DNA of 64,000 bases from Rutidosis leptorrhynchoides (GCF_046630445.1 NC_092341.1:258460001-258524000), one strand, 5' to 3'. Positions 26,585 through 38,745 are shown, counted from the first letter of the stretch. Made by a program: numbers and translations. The notes: generated by a model from the letters alone, not told the origin.

Positions 26585-28204
26585 TCACTGAATATCCTAT
26601 TAGTTTTTAAAAGGAAAGAAAAATTATAATAAGTTATCCAATCAATAGTCTTTTCTGATTTTGCTCACGTTTCGAATAGCCAAAAGATGCAGCAGAGGGG
26701 CAGGATTCGTTTGGTCTTAATATAATTGAGGACTGTTTGGCTCCAATAACCCGGTCCACATACAAATCTAACTATTACTACGAACCAGAAAATTTTGATG
26801 TCTATCAATTTAACCACTTAAAATAAATTTTCGTAATTTTAAGAAATTTAGATAAGAAGTAGAATAAAAATTTATGTCCTAAAACTAGAATAGCGAGAAA
26901 TAAGAAAAAAAAAAAAAAAGTGTGTCGAAAAAGGTCGAAAAAGAAAAATGGTTGAAAAATAAAAGGTGACGGAAAAATAAAAGAAACTTATAAAACTTAA
27001 AAATACTTAACTAACCCAACCTTATTACTACAACTAACTTCAATTAGTGTGTCGAAAAAGGTCGAAAAAGAAAAATGGTTGAAAAATAAAAGGTGACGGA
27101 AAAATAAAAGAAACTTATAAAACTTAAAAATACTTGACTAACCCAACCTTATTACTACAACTAACTTAAAATTATAATCGCAAATTGAGATTACTAATTG
27201 GAATGATAATTGATACATAGTAAAAGGTGTCTAAAAATATTAAAGCTTACAGGAAAAACTATATCCCAAATGGAAATAACTTAAAAAGGTACTAAAACTT
27301 AAAAAGGTGTCGCAAAATTTTAAAGCACCTAAATCTTAATCTAAAGAAAAAGCACTTAAGGAATTCTACGGCAAAGCCTAAAAATCTAGAAGTAAAAATA
27401 ATTATGGCAAAAACTAAGTTTAAAACTAAATATGAGCTAAAAATACAAATATTACGCTAAAACGATTAAAAAGGGACAAAATATAAAAATATACAAAAAG
27501 TTGTAAAAAGTACAATTTTTATAAAAATATTATTTTTATATTAATTATTTATTAAAACTATTAATTTTACAATTTAATTAAACTAATTTAACTAAAATAT
27601 AAATTAAATAAAAAGTAACTTAAAATAAAACTAATTATAATAATAATAAGTAATTAGGGTTAATAATAATAATAATTAATAATTACCCGTAATAAATGCT
27701 AAATTAGGGTTCTGTCGGTGTCAGAGTGTCTCCGCGAGTTGCGGTATTAGAAGCTGTAAACTCCGCGACTCGCGGGGTTCCAGAATTCAACTCAGGTACA
27801 GTTTTTAATTCGACGTTTTTTTTTTTTTATATATTTTCTGTTTATATCAAAATATTTATATAATAAAAACTTATATTTAAAAACTTATATTTAAAAACTT
27901 AAATAAAAATAGAACTATTTTATAATTTTAAAAATATCTTAAAAATAGATTTATATATTAAATTTTTCAGTTTTTTTTTATGTTTTGAATAAAAACAAAA
28001 TACTTAAATAAAACTTATATAAAAATAAAGAAACTTTATAAAACTTAAATATTTAACAAAATTTTAAAAATACTTATATTTTTGTTTTTCTTTTTTATAT
28101 TTTCGAATATTTAAAACGTATTTTTATAAAAACGAATTTTAATAAAAGTAAACTAAAAATCTTTTTTTTATATATTAGCGTTGCGCTTCCGGCTTTTAAG
28201 CGGT
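26585..28204 (-). other. 5' leader of the Athila, including a 127-bp tandem repeat
   Basis: Non-coding A+T-rich leader between the primer site and gag. A 127-bp unit beginning TGTGTCGAAAAAGGTCG stands in direct tandem at 26921–27047 and 27048–27174, nearly identical. A GC palindrome doublet lies at 27730–27777. A poly-A run precedes the tandem at about 26905–26919. Confidence 0.75.
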
Positions 28205-28222
28205 TCCCCGGCAGCGGCGCCA
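28205..28222 (-). other. Primer binding site of the Athila (tRNA-Asp type)
   Basis: Minus-strand TGGCGCCGCTGCCGGGGA, eight bases inside the 5' LTR, is complementary to the 3' end of plant tRNA-Asp with one mismatch. This primer is typical for Athila elements. Confidence 0.85.
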
Positions 28223-28230
28223 AAAATACT

Positions 28231-30238
28231 TGATAGTTTGAGCAGAGGGGTATAAAATATTATTAATTTTTACAAGAAAATACTATTAAATACGATACAA
28301 TTTTACACAAGATATTTATTTATTTATAGAATGGATATACTTAAACCTTGCTACAACACTTATAGGCAGTGTACCTAATCATACATTAGTGTAGTTTTTA
28401 GTAAGTCCGGTTCGTTCCACGGGGAAAATCTTTAAACAAAGCTTAATGCTATATTAGTTTACTTTTATAAACATACAAATATATATATAAGTAATATTAT
28501 TATTATAAAGGGGGGTTTTTACCGTTTAATGACCGGTTTGTCGATTTTAAAACTTTAGTCGCAGTTAAAACCAAATGTAAAATAATAAATAAATACAAGT
28601 AATTTAAAGCGTAAAGTAAATAACGATAATGAAATTGCGAATAATAAAAGTGCGATAAAATAAACTTGCGATAATTAAAAAGTACGATAATTAAAAGTGC
28701 AATTAAATACAATAACAATAAAAATGCGATAATTAGAAGTGCAATTAAATATAAAATAAAGAAAATTAAATATGAAATAAAAGAATTATGCTTATTTAAA
28801 CTTCCGTAACCATGATGTTTGACGTGTTGATTTCAATTTTATGCCCATGGGTTGATTGTCCTTTGTCCTGGATTATTTAATATGTCCGTCTGGTTTTTGT
28901 CCATAACAGTCCATCAGTCATAAATATAAAGTGTGAGTGTCCTCGTCAAATTATCCTTATTCCCGAAGTCAAATATTCCAACTAATTGGGGACTTAAACT
29001 GTAACAAGATTTTAATACTTTGTTTAATAATTACACTAGGATGTCGACTGAGTGTAACCCAAAGTTTTAATATTTTGTTATCAATTATACCAAGTGTCCT
29101 TGTACATAATTTCACCCCTGTTTTAATTATTCTAGTGGCTATTAATCCATTCCAGTGTCCGGTTAAATGAACGATTATTCGTACATATAAATACCCCGCC
29201 CATCGTGTCCGATCGAGTGTATATGGTAATTTATAGGGACGCCCAATTGTAAATCTTTATATTAACATTAACAAACTATCATTTAGTTAAACAAATATAA
29301 AGCCCATTAATAGCCCATAGTCTAATTTCCACAAGTGTCGTTCTTTTATCCAAACCCCAATTATGGTACAAAGCTCAATTACCCAATTTTAGTAATTAGC
29401 CCAACATCATGATTACTTCAGATTAAATAAGCATAATAATAACTTAGCTACGAGACATTAAATTAAAAAGGTTGAACATAACTTACAATGATTAAAAATA
29501 GCGTAGCGTTACACGGACAGAATTTCGACTTACACCCTTACAACATTCGCTAACATATCCTTATTATTAGGATTTAAAATTAAAATTAAAATTAAAATAT
29601 AAATATAAATATAAATATAAATATAAATATTTACGTATAGATATAAAGAGGATGGATATATGATATATGTTTTTGCGATCAGAATTCGTTTGCTTTTATA
29701 GGGAGTTTCAGTTTTTGGGGCTCCGCGACTCGCGGCCCTTTTTGCCTTCAAACTCCGCGAGTCGCGGAGTTTGTAAATACAGCTCACTCCATTTTGGCTC
29801 TTTGTTTACCGACGGTTTATTATATAAATATAATATATATATAATTTATATAATTAATTATATATTATATTATATTTATATACATAGTTAACTTGTAATT
29901 TTTAGTCCGTTGCGTCGAGCGTTGAGAGTTGACTCTGGTCCCGGTTCCTGATTTTCGAACGTCCTTGCGTACTATTTTATATCTTGTACTTTGCGTTTTG
30001 AATCTTGTACTCTTGTAATTTCGAGACGTTTCTTATCAATAATTGGAACCTCTTTGATTGTCTTTTGTACTTTTGAGCTTTTTGGTCGTTTGCGTATTCA
30101 ATTCGTCGAATCTGTCTTTTGTTTTCACCTTTTATTATTCAAACGAATATCACTTTTTAAATAGAACAATTGCAACTAAAAGCTTGTCTTTCTTGAGGAA
30201 TAATGCTATGAAATATATGTTCGTTTTTAGCATTATCA
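28231..30238 (-). mobile_element. 5' LTR of the nested Athila
   Basis: Starts TGATAGTTTGAG and ends GCATTATCA (2008 bp). It is collinear and almost identical with 13130–15127, apart from the first 50 bases, which differ more. It carries the palindrome doublet at 29721–29769. Confidence 0.93.
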
Positions 30239-31440
30239 GGTGGCTGGGTATGAAAGCTGATGTTGCTAAATACGTAGGAGAATGTTTGACGTGTTCTAAG
30301 GTCAAAGCTGAGCATCAGAAACCATTAGGTCTACCTCAACAACCCGAAATCCCGGAATGGAAATGGGAAAACATTACCATGGATTTCATCACTAAATTAC
30401 CAAGGACTGCAAGTGGTTTTGATACTATTTGGGTAATAGTTGATCGTCTCACCAAATCAGCACACTTCCTGCCAATAAGAGAAGATGACAAGATGGAGAA
30501 GTTAGCACGACTGTATTTGAAGGAAGTCGTCTCCAGACATGGAATACCAATCTCTATTATCTCTGATAGGGATGGCAGATTTATTTCAAGATTCTGGCAG
30601 ACATTACAGCAAGCATTAGGAACTCGTCTAGACATGAGTACTGCCTATCATCCACAAACTGATGGGCAGAGCTAAAGGATGATACAAACGCTTGAGGACA
30701 TGCTACGAGCATGTGTTATTGATTTCGGAAACAGTTTGGATCGACATCTACCGTTAGCAGAATTTTCCTACAACAACAGCTACCATTCAAGCATTGAGAT
30801 GGCGCCGTTTGAAGCACTTTATGGTAGAAAGTGCAGGTCTCCAATTTGTTGAAATGAAGTGGGGGATAGACAGATTACGGGTCCGGAGATAATACAAGAA
30901 ACTACCAAGAAGATCATCTAAATTCAACAACGGTTGAAAACCGCCCAAAGTCGACAAAAGAGCTACGCTGACATTAAAAGAAAAGATATAGAATTTGAAA
31001 TTGGAGAGATGGTCATGCTTAAAGTTGCACCTTGGAAAGACGTTGTTTGATTTGGTAAATGAGAGAAATTAAATCCAAGGTATATTGGACCATTCAAGAT
31101 TATTGATCGTGTCGGACCAGCAGCTTACCGACTTGAGTTACCTCAACAACTCGCGGCTGTACATAACACTTTCCACGTCTCGAATTTGAAGAAATGTTTT
31201 GCTAAAGAAGATCTCACTATTCCGTTAGATGAAATCCAAATCAACGAAAAACTTTAATTCATCGAAGAACCCGTCGAAATAATGGATCGTGAGGTTAAAA
31301 GACTTAAGCAAAACAAGATGCCAATTGTTAAGGTTCGATGGAATGCTCGTAGAGGACCCGAGTTCACCTGGGAATGAGAAGATCAGATGAAGAAGAAATA
31401 CTCGCATTTATTTCCAGAAGATACGTCAACACCTCCAACT
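30239..31440 (+). mobile_element. Integrase core and chromodomain-like end of element B
   Basis: Continuation of element B to the right of the Athila. The integrase core shows [33 protein letters not shown] and [10 protein letters not shown]. Further on are LKVAP and GPFKII, then VKRLKQNKMPIVKVRWN…GPEFTW at about 31290–31375, the chromodomain-like end known from Tekay chromoviruses. It is broken in several places. A fossil. Confidence 0.8.
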
Positions 31441-31481
31441 GCTTAAAATTTCAGGACGAAATTTATTTAACGGGTAGGTAC

Positions 31482-34400
31482 TGTAGTGACCCGAACTTTT
31501 CCATGTTTATATATATATTAAATGAAATTGTTATTTATATGATTAAGTGTTTCCAATATGTTAAGCAATCAAACTTGTTAAGACTTGATTAATTGAAATA
31601 GGTTTCATATAGACAATTGACCACCCAAGTTGGCCGGTGATTCACGAACGTTAAAACTTGTAAAAACTATATGATGACATATATATGGATATATATATAG
31701 TTAACATGATATTATGATAAGTAAACATATCAGTAAATATATTAACAATGAACTACATATGTAAAATCAAGACTACTAACTTAATGATTTGGAAACGAGA
31801 CATATATGTAACGATTATCGTTGTAACGACATTTAATGTATATATATCATATTAAGAAATATTCATACATCATATTATCATGATAATATAATAATTTAAA
31901 ATCTCATTTGATATTATAAACATTGGGTTAACAACATTTAACAAGATCGTTAACCTAAAGGTTTCAAAACAACACTTACATGTAACGACTAACAATGACT
32001 TAACGACTCAGTTAAAATGTATATACATGTAGTGTTTTAATATGTATTCATACACTTTTGAAAGACTTCAAGACACTTATCAAAATACTTCTACTTAACA
32101 AAAATGCTTACAATTACATCCTCGTTCAGTTTCATCAACAATTCTACTCGTATGCACCCGTATTTGTACTCGTACAATACACAGCTTTTAGATGTATGTA
32201 CTATTAGTATATACACTCCAATGATCAGCTCTTAGCAGCCCGTGTGAGCCACCTAACACATGTGGGAACCATCATTTGGCAACTATTATGAAATATCTCA
32301 TAAAATTACAAAAATATGAGTAATCATCCATGACTTATTTACATGAAAACAAAATTACATATCCTTTATATCTAATCCATACACCAACGACCAAAAACAC
32401 CTACAAACACTTTCATTCTTCAATTTTCTTCATCTAATTGATCTCTCTCAAGTTCTATCTTCAAGTTCTAAGTGTTCTTCATAAATTCTACAAGTTCTAG
32501 TTTCATAAAATCAAGAATACTTCCAAGTTTGCTAGCTTACTTCCAATCTTGTAGAGTGATCATCCAACCTCAAGAAATCTTTCTTATTTACAGTAATATA
32601 TCTTTATAATATAAGGTAATACTCATATTCAAACTTTGATTCAATTTCTATAACTATAACAATCTTATTTCGAGTGAAAATCTTACTTGAACTTGTTTTC
32701 GTGTCATGATTCTACTTCAAGAACTTTCAAGCCATCCAAGATCCTTTGAAGCTAGATCCATTTGTATCTTTTCCAGTAGGTTTATCTACAAAACTTGAGG
32801 TAGTAATGATGTTCATAACATCATTCTATTCATACATATAAAGCTATCTTATTCGAAGGTTTAAACTTGAAATCACAAGAACATAGTTTAGTTAATTCTA
32901 AACTTGTTCGCAAACAAAAGTTAATCCTTCTAACCTGACTTTTAAAATCAACTAAACACATGTTCTATATCTATATGATATGCTAACTTAATGATTTAAA
33001 ACCTGGAAACACGAAAAACATCGTAAAACTGGACATACGCCGTCATAGTAACACCGCGGGCTGTTTTGAGTTTGATAATTAAAAACTATGATAAACTTTG
33101 ATTTAAAAGTTGTTCTTCTGGGAAAATGATTTTTCTTATGAACATGAAACTATATCCAAAAATCATGGTTAAACTCAAAGTGGAAGTATGTTTTTCAAAA
33201 TGGTCATCAAGACGTCGTTCTTTCGACTGAAATGACTACCTCTTACAAAAACGACTTGTAACTTATATTTCCGACTATAAACCTATACTTTTTCTATTTA
33301 GATTCATAAAATAGAGTTCAATATGAAACCATAGCAATTTGATTCACTCAAAACGAATTTAAAATGAAGAAGTTATGGGTAAAACAAGATTGGATATTTT
33401 TTGATTTTTGTAGCTACGGAAAATATTAACAACTCTATACAAATCACACCCTAGCTAACTTATATTGTATTATACATGTATTCTAATATATTATGTAATC
33501 TTGGGATACCATAGACACGTATGCAAATGTTTTGACATATCATATCGACCCATGTATATATATTATTTTGGAACAGCCATAGACACTCTATATGCAGTAA
33601 TGTTGGAGTTAGCTATACAGGGTTGAGGTTGATTCCAAAAATATATATACTTTGAGTTGTGATCTAGCCTGAGACGTGTATACACTGGGTCGTGGATTGA
33701 TTCAAGATAATATATATCGATTTATTTCTGTACATCTAACTGTGGACAACTAGTTGTAGGTTACTAACGAGGACAGCTGACTTAATAAACTTAAAACATC
33801 AAAATGTATTAAAAGTGTTGTAAATATATTTTGAACATACTTTGATATATATGTACATATTTGTTATAGGTTCGTGAATCGACCAGTGGCCAAGTCTTAC
33901 TTCCCGAAGAAGTAAATAGTCCCACTTTTAAAATCTAATATTTTGGGATGAGAATACATGCAGTTTTATAAATGTTTTACGAAATAGACACAAGTAAATG
34001 AAACTACATTATATGGGTGAATGATCGAAGCCGAATATGCCCCTTTTGCTTGGTAGCCTAAGAATTAGTAAACCGATCTACTAATTGACGCGAATCCTAA
34101 AGATAGATCTATTGGGCCTAACGAACCCCATCCAAAGTACCGGATGCTTTAGTACTTCGAATTCGTTTTTATCATGTCCGAAGCATTTCCCGGAATGATA
34201 GGGGATATTCTTATATGCATCTTGTTAATGTCGGTTACCAGGTGTTCACCATATGAATGAATTTTATCTCTATGTATGGGATGTATATTGAAATATGAAA
34301 TCTTGTGGTCTATTATTATGATTTGATAATATATAGGTTAAACCTATAACTCACCAACATTTTTGTTGACGTTTTAAGCATGTTTATTCTCAGGTAATTA

Positions 34401-34736
34401 TTAAGAGCTTCCGCTATCGTATACTTAAATAAGGACGAGATTTGGAGTCCATGCTTGTATGATATTGTGTAAAAATTGCATTCAAGAAACTTATTTCGTT
34501 GTAACATATTTGTATTGTAAACCATTATGTAATGGTCGTATGTAAACAGGATATTTTAGATTATCATTATTTGATAATCTACGTAAAGCTTTTTAAACCT
34601 TTATTGATGAAATAAAGGTTATGGTTTGTTTTAAAATGAATGCAGTCTTTGAAAAACGTCTCATATAGAGGTCAAAACCTCGCAACGAAATCAATTAATA
34701 TGGAACGTTTTTAATCAATAAGAACGGGACATTTCA
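31482..34736 (+). mobile_element. 3' LTR of element B
   Basis: Begins TGTAGTGACCCGAAC directly after TTAACGGGTAGGTAC and ends GGGACATTTCA (3255 bp). It aligns end to end with the 5' LTR of element A (56241–59737), apart from length differences near the start, and the two are highly similar. Beyond 34736 the sequence is unrelated. Confidence 0.88.
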
Positions 34737-35178
34737 ACCCCGTCCAAACACAACGTCCAACCAAAAAAGAGGAAGTAGAGTTCCACCGGAACTCGCCGCC
34801 TACCACCCCATTAGAGGAGACGCCACGACAGCGAGGAAAGGAGGAAGTACCCGACGACGAAACCAACGCCATCCAACCCAAACACTTCCGAGACACCCTG
34901 TACTTTATTTAGTAAACAATTGATTTTATTAATTCAAGTTGATTGATTGTTAATTCAAGCTTGATGCCTTGATTCAAAGCATGTATTAGCATGAGCTTAT
35001 TTAGACTTTAGTTATTGGTTGCAAATCATACTAGCTAGTTGCTACGTATCATTTCAACTTTAAATAAAAACCTTGTATCCTTATACATTAATGTTCCACT
35101 GGGAATTAAACAAGTTTTTGTATCAAACGATGTTACGTTCGCCATTGAATATCGATTACTATTCAAGTAGTGTCTTTA
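34737..35178. other. Intergenic, no gene recognised
   Basis: The first 160 bases are comparatively G+C-rich and open on the minus strand (34711–34896, 61 codons), but the product matches nothing I know and its reading runs into the LTR end. The rest is A+T-rich and featureless. TTA at 35176–35178 forms the left flank of the following element. Confidence 0.5.
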
Positions 35179-36682
35179 GACCATATATATAACCATGTCT
35201 GTGACGTCACAAACAGATTGTGTACTTTTTGACCAAAAAATGTAATCTGCCTGTGACGTGGCAGTGTCAGGTTTTGACCCTCATTAACCTTGACGCCTCA
35301 TTTTAGTGTCAAATTCGAGTTGGGTTCACCATTTTTTTATTTTCTTTTTTCTTTTGATTAAAATATAAATAAAAAAAATATTACATATAACAAAATACAT
35401 ATAAAATAAGTAAATAAAACATATTACTATTTAAATATAAATTAACTAGTGAAATGACCCGTGAAATCACAGGTATTAAGTGAATGTAAATGCTAAAGTC
35501 ATTTAGTTTAATCACACGTGAAACCACAGATTCCGACTAAGAAACTTGGTCAGAATAAATGAACTACATTTATTCTCCCACCCTCTTGTTCCAATTTTCA
35601 TCACAATTATTATTTTTTTGTCATAAAAGCTATATTACAACATTTTATTGAGACAAGTATTTCGCATACATATGTAACGGAATTAATCTCGTAAAGATGA
35701 TCCATTATTGAATAATAATAATATAATAATAATAAAGTTTGTTATAAAATTGACTATTTATATTTATAATAATAATTATTAATAATAACAAATGTCTCTT
35801 TAATTTTACTTTTTAAAAAACTAAAATACAATTATTATATGAAGGCTGTACAATATGCTTCAAAGTTTGTACATGTGTTCACGGGGCGTTTTATCATAAA
35901 GTTGTATATAATATTTCAAATATTGTACATATGGTCATGGGGTGTTTTACCATAAAGTTGTACATTTTGCTTCAAATATTGTACATATGGTCATGAGGGT
36001 ATTTTATCATAAAGTTGTACATAATGCTTCATATATTATACAATTAACATGTTAATAATTTTATTTAAAATAATTAATTATTTTAATGACATCATCAAGT
36101 TAGTTACTATAGATACAATTTTTTTTAATTATAAAATATTTAAGATTAATGACAAAATCTAAGTGACCTAGATTTTTTTCTTTTTCTTTTGAATTTTTTC
36201 TTAACAAATGAATTATCCTAATAATGACATCATCATTTTAGAATTTTAATAGAAATATATATATAGATAGATGAGAAAGAAAACATGGGTTTGGCCCAAA
36301 AAATGTCCCAAAAAATAGATACCGAGATTTTTTTTATGTTTCGACCAAAAAAATACCCAACCATTAACCTAAATATTTCCTCCAAACACTCTTCTATTAT
36401 TCTTTCTTCTTCACATGTGCATCCACCATATTCCTCTTCTTCTTCATACTTTTTCTTCTTCTTTTTTCTTTTTTTTTTATTAAAAAGCTCCAGAAAAATC
36501 ACCCAATAAGAAGCTGACACGTATCACTCACGCCTCACTTTTTTCCGTCGGTTTGGTAACTGAAGGCGGTATTTCGTCACCGGTAACACCGCGTTAATGG
36601 CGCAGCTGGGCGTCAGCGCCTGCCAGCGTGGGTGACGAATGGTGGGTGACGAATGCTGGGTGACGTTGCGTTGTATATGGTC
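35179..36682. mobile_element. Candidate non-autonomous PIF/Harbinger-type element
   Basis: Left end GACCATATATATAACC at 35179 and inverted right end (GACCATATACAACG read on the minus strand, ending 36682) are flanked by TTA on both sides (35176–35178 and 36683–36685), the usual Harbinger target duplication. The same GACCA terminus is seen on the transposase-bearing Harbinger element at 53194–54478. The inside has no transposase and holds a tandem repeat (35859–36030), homopurine/homopyrimidine tracts (about 36400–36480) and a short G+C-rich piece near 36560–36660. At 1.5 kb it may be composite; 35445–35520 looks like a separate repeat start (ACTAGTGAAATGACCCGTGA). Confidence 0.45.
35859..36030 (+). 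repeat. Three-copy 56–57-bp tandem repeat
   Basis: Units start TTCAAA(G/T)(T/A)TTGTACAT at 35859, 35915 and 35971, with the remains of a fourth from 36028. Each contains GGTCAT/GTTCAC, TTTTA(T/C)CATAAAGTTGTA and a fixed 56- or 57-base period. Confidence 0.8.
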
Positions 36683-36685
36683 TTA

Positions 36686-37485
36686 GTTTGACCTTTAAAT
36701 ATTTGAATATCTTTCAGCTCGAAGTCTAACAAAAACGAGCTTGAGCTCAAATAATTCATTAAGACCACGAGAAGTGAAAATGTTTTTTTAATGTGCTCTT
36801 CAATGTTCAGGTGTAACACTAGTGAAAAATTAGTAGCTAATCTAATTAACGCTAGTAACAGACTTTTTTGTGTCGGCGGTCCGTTCATTAAACCCCAAAA
36901 AGCTAGCAACGCCTCTCCGTCTTTTTTTGCTAACATCATCTTTCCATTATTCAATTTAAACATACCAAGTCCCTCCGTCAACCATCCGTTAGAAATGTCC
37001 GTTAAATCATGACATGTGCATTTCATGTGAGGGTAAATGAGATCATGGAATGATGCTTTTAGCCAAAAAAATCGGAGGGAATCTATTAACTTTTTAGTGT
37101 ATAATGGATTAATAGATGAATCAACGGCACAAAAAAGTCCTAGTAACACCTTACACCTAACATTTATAAATAATTAGTAGCTAATCTAACTGGTGGAGGA
37201 TGCTTAAGCTTGCAGCCGTTTATATGATCTTAACTAGTTGAACCAACACAGATGCTTAACCCCTAACCAGCCACTTAATCAGCACTTACCAGATTTTTAT
37301 TAAAAAAAAGTAAAAAAAATAAAAAAGAAAACTGCTTCAAGATAACATCAAATAATCAAAGAGAAACAACTGACCCACATGAGTACTAATCATGAGTATA
37401 TTATGATACACAAACACATATATACTGTATATAAGAGTACCATACCATTACAAATTACATGGGACCCATAAACCTTTTTACTTAC
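36686..37485. other. Region upstream of the bZIP gene, no gene recognised
   Basis: A 178-codon minus-strand frame (36613–37149) overlaps the end of the preceding element and has no recognisable domain, so I do not call it a gene. The last 300 bases, rich in ACAA and CATA text, are probably promoter of the bZIP gene. Confidence 0.45.
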
Positions 37486-37496
37486 TATAAAAAAAA
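37486..37496 (+). promoter_or_regulatory. Candidate TATA box of the bZIP gene
   Basis: TATAAAAAAAA lies 120 bases before the ATG. Transcription would start near 37515, giving a leader of about 90 bases with no upstream ATG. The SC-type upstream peptide frame known from S1-group bZIP genes is thus absent here. Confidence 0.4.
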
Positions 37497-37605
37497 TCCA
37501 CCTTGCCTCACAAAAACATTCATCTTCCTACAATAACTTCAACTTTCAATCTTGTTTTTCAAAAATTTCCTCAAATTCAAAACTATTATTTGATTATAAT
37601 TAACC

Positions 37606-38205
37606 ATGCAAGCCGCCGAGTTAACAAACTTCCGCTATTTACTTCCTGCGAACCCAAACCCGAACACGACACATTTAGCCATGAACCTAAACACTTCACC
37701 AGCTATTCATCAAGACGTTAATACACTAACCAACCCGTTTTACCAACTTCAAATGAACCCAAATGTTCAAGATTTCAATCTGCAGTCAATCTATTTCGGA
37801 AACAACTCAACTTCTGATGAAGCAGATGAGCAACAAATGAGTCTTATTAATGAAAGAAAGCATAGGAGGATGATATCTAATAGGGAGTCGGCGCGTAGAT
37901 CACGTATGCGTAAGCAAAAACATCTTGATGAACTTTGGTCACAGCTTATGTGGCTTAGTAACGAAAACCATCAACTTATTGATAAATTGAATAACTTTTC
38001 GGAGACTCATGATCGTGTTGTTCATGAGAATACTCAGCTTAAAGAGGAAGTTTCTGGATTACGAAAAATGGTGACTGATTTGAAACTTAATGGGAAGTAT
38101 CCGAGTTTAAAAGATCTTGTTGATATCGAATGTAACGATGATTATCTTAAAACCGAATCTTCTAATCATTCTGTTACGAGCTCCTCAGATCATGAATATC
38201 ATTGA
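37606..38205 (+). CDS. bZIP43: bZIP transcription factor, group S, bZIP42/43-like
   Basis: A 199-residue, intronless gene. A disordered Asn/Pro/Thr-rich N-terminus (1–65) leads into a conserved NNSTSDEAD motif (66–74). The basic region follows at 82–104 (NERKHRRMISNRESARRSR), with the invariant N-x7-R spacing (NRESARRSR). A leucine zipper runs at about 107–155, starting HLDELWSQLMWLSNENHQL. The tail ends in a serine-rich SSNHSVTSSSDHEYH. Length, lack of introns and the NNSTSDEA–basic region–DELWSQ pattern match the Arabidopsis bZIP42/bZIP43 branch of group S as I remember it. The product should dimerise and bind ACGT-core DNA in the nucleus. The ATG at 37606 is the first in the transcript after the candidate TATA box. 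It is flanked by Harbinger-type short elements (35179–36682, 38445–38742). Branch assignment is less certain than family. Confidence 0.92.
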   Translation: MQAAELTNFRYLLPANPNPNTTHLAMNLNTSPAIHQDVNTLTNPFYQLQMNPNVQDFNLQSIYFGNNSTSDEADEQQMSLINERKHRRMISNRESARRSRMRKQKHLDELWSQLMWLSNENHQLIDKLNNFSETHDRVVHENTQLKEEVSGLRKMVTDLKLNGKYPSLKDLVDIECNDDYLKTESSNHSVTSSSDHEYH

Positions 38206-38444
38206 AGTTAAACCTAAAATTGTTAACTTTCTTATATTTTGTATTAAATTAAATTATCTGAGTCGATTATTGCTTATTATATTAACAATAAGAGATCGGT
38301 GAGGATGTAGCGACATAGTAAGTATATATTATTCTGAGGGGTAACTTATATGTGACTGGACTTTGATAATAACGGTTGCTTACCGGTTTAGATTAGAGAA
38401 CAATCTTTAACTTTAAGATAAATATGATTTTACATATTGTATAA
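38206..38444. other. 3' flank of the bZIP gene
   Basis: A+T-rich sequence that should hold the 3' untranslated region and polyadenylation site. No further gene is seen. Confidence 0.5.
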
Positions 38445-38742
38445 GAACATTCCTATCAGAATTCAGTGTGTCAACTCCCTTCCATCAGATGATGTGTTAC
38501 AAGCTGACGAAAACTGACGGCCCCCTAACGGGGCGTCAGTTAGTTGCTGCTGCTTCTGTTAGTTACTTTTGTTACGGATTCGTTTTTATCCGTGAGTTTA
38601 CCACATCATCTTACCCAATAATTAACACAAAAAACTAGCACAATGGTTAAAAAATGTCAGTGCCACATCACATCCAGTTTTTACTTTTTGACTGAAAAGC
38701 GTCCAACTACCTGTGATATCACAGGCACGGTTGGGAATGGTC
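38445..38742. mobile_element. Candidate Harbinger-type MITE downstream of the bZIP gene
   Basis: Ends GAACATTCCTATCAG (38445) and, inverted, GACCATTCCCAACCG (ending 38742) match at most positions; flanks are TAA (38442–38444) and TAT (38743–38745). The right end is homologous in inverted orientation to the left end of the element at 35179: both read GACCAT, then TGTGA(C/T)(G/A)TCACA, then a TTTTTGA(C/T) stretch and a (T)GTGA(C/T)GTGGCA block. A hairpin lies in the middle (38512–38541). Confidence 0.4.
38512..38541. repeat. Strong hairpin
   Basis: AACTGACGGCCCC pairs with GGGGCGTCAGTT across a five-base loop, with one bulged base. It lies near the middle of the candidate MITE. Confidence 0.75.
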
Positions 38743-38745
38743 TAT

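Larger units (their letters stand above)
13130..30238 (-). mobile_element. Full-length Athila Ty3/gypsy retrotransposon nested in element B
   Basis: A 17,109-bp element bounded by TG…CA and a 5-bp duplication GGTGG. Minus-strand order: 5' LTR (28231–30238), tRNA-Asp-type primer site (28205–28222), leader (26585–28204), gag (24761–26584), protease (23702–24733), RT–RNase H–integrase (20993–23640), a small CCHC frame (20412–20828), a long non-coding part, an ATHILA ORF-1-type frame (17200–18552), a 3' untranslated part, and the 3' LTR (13130–15127). The extra frame after pol and the tRNA-Asp primer site identify the Athila lineage. gag–pol has about two breaks. By eye the LTRs differ by only a few per cent, which suggests an age near one million years at commonly used plant rates; this is a rough estimate. 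Confidence 0.92.

Noticed and set aside
35859-36030. Regular repeats as a CRISPR-like array
   Set aside because: The units are contiguous tandem copies without unique spacers, in plant nuclear DNA.
36560-36660. G+C-rich piece as bacterial transfer or contamination
   Set aside because: It is only about 100 bases, lies within a structure with plant transposon-like ends and contains a short direct repeat (GGGTGACGAATG); no bacterial gene is readable.
36613-37149. 178-codon minus-strand frame
   Set aside because: No domain or family is recognisable, it overlaps the end of a candidate MITE, and its 5' part is ordinary A+T-rich sequence; probably open by chance.
38512-38541. Hairpin as a Helitron 3' end or terminator
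   Set aside because: No CTRR end follows within the usual distance, and intrinsic terminators of this kind do not apply to plant nuclear genes.
35179-38742. One large transposon carrying the bZIP gene between its ends (Pack-type capture)
   Set aside because: Each end has its own nearer partner and flanking triplet (35179–36682 and 38445–38742), so two separate small elements explain the inverted homology better.
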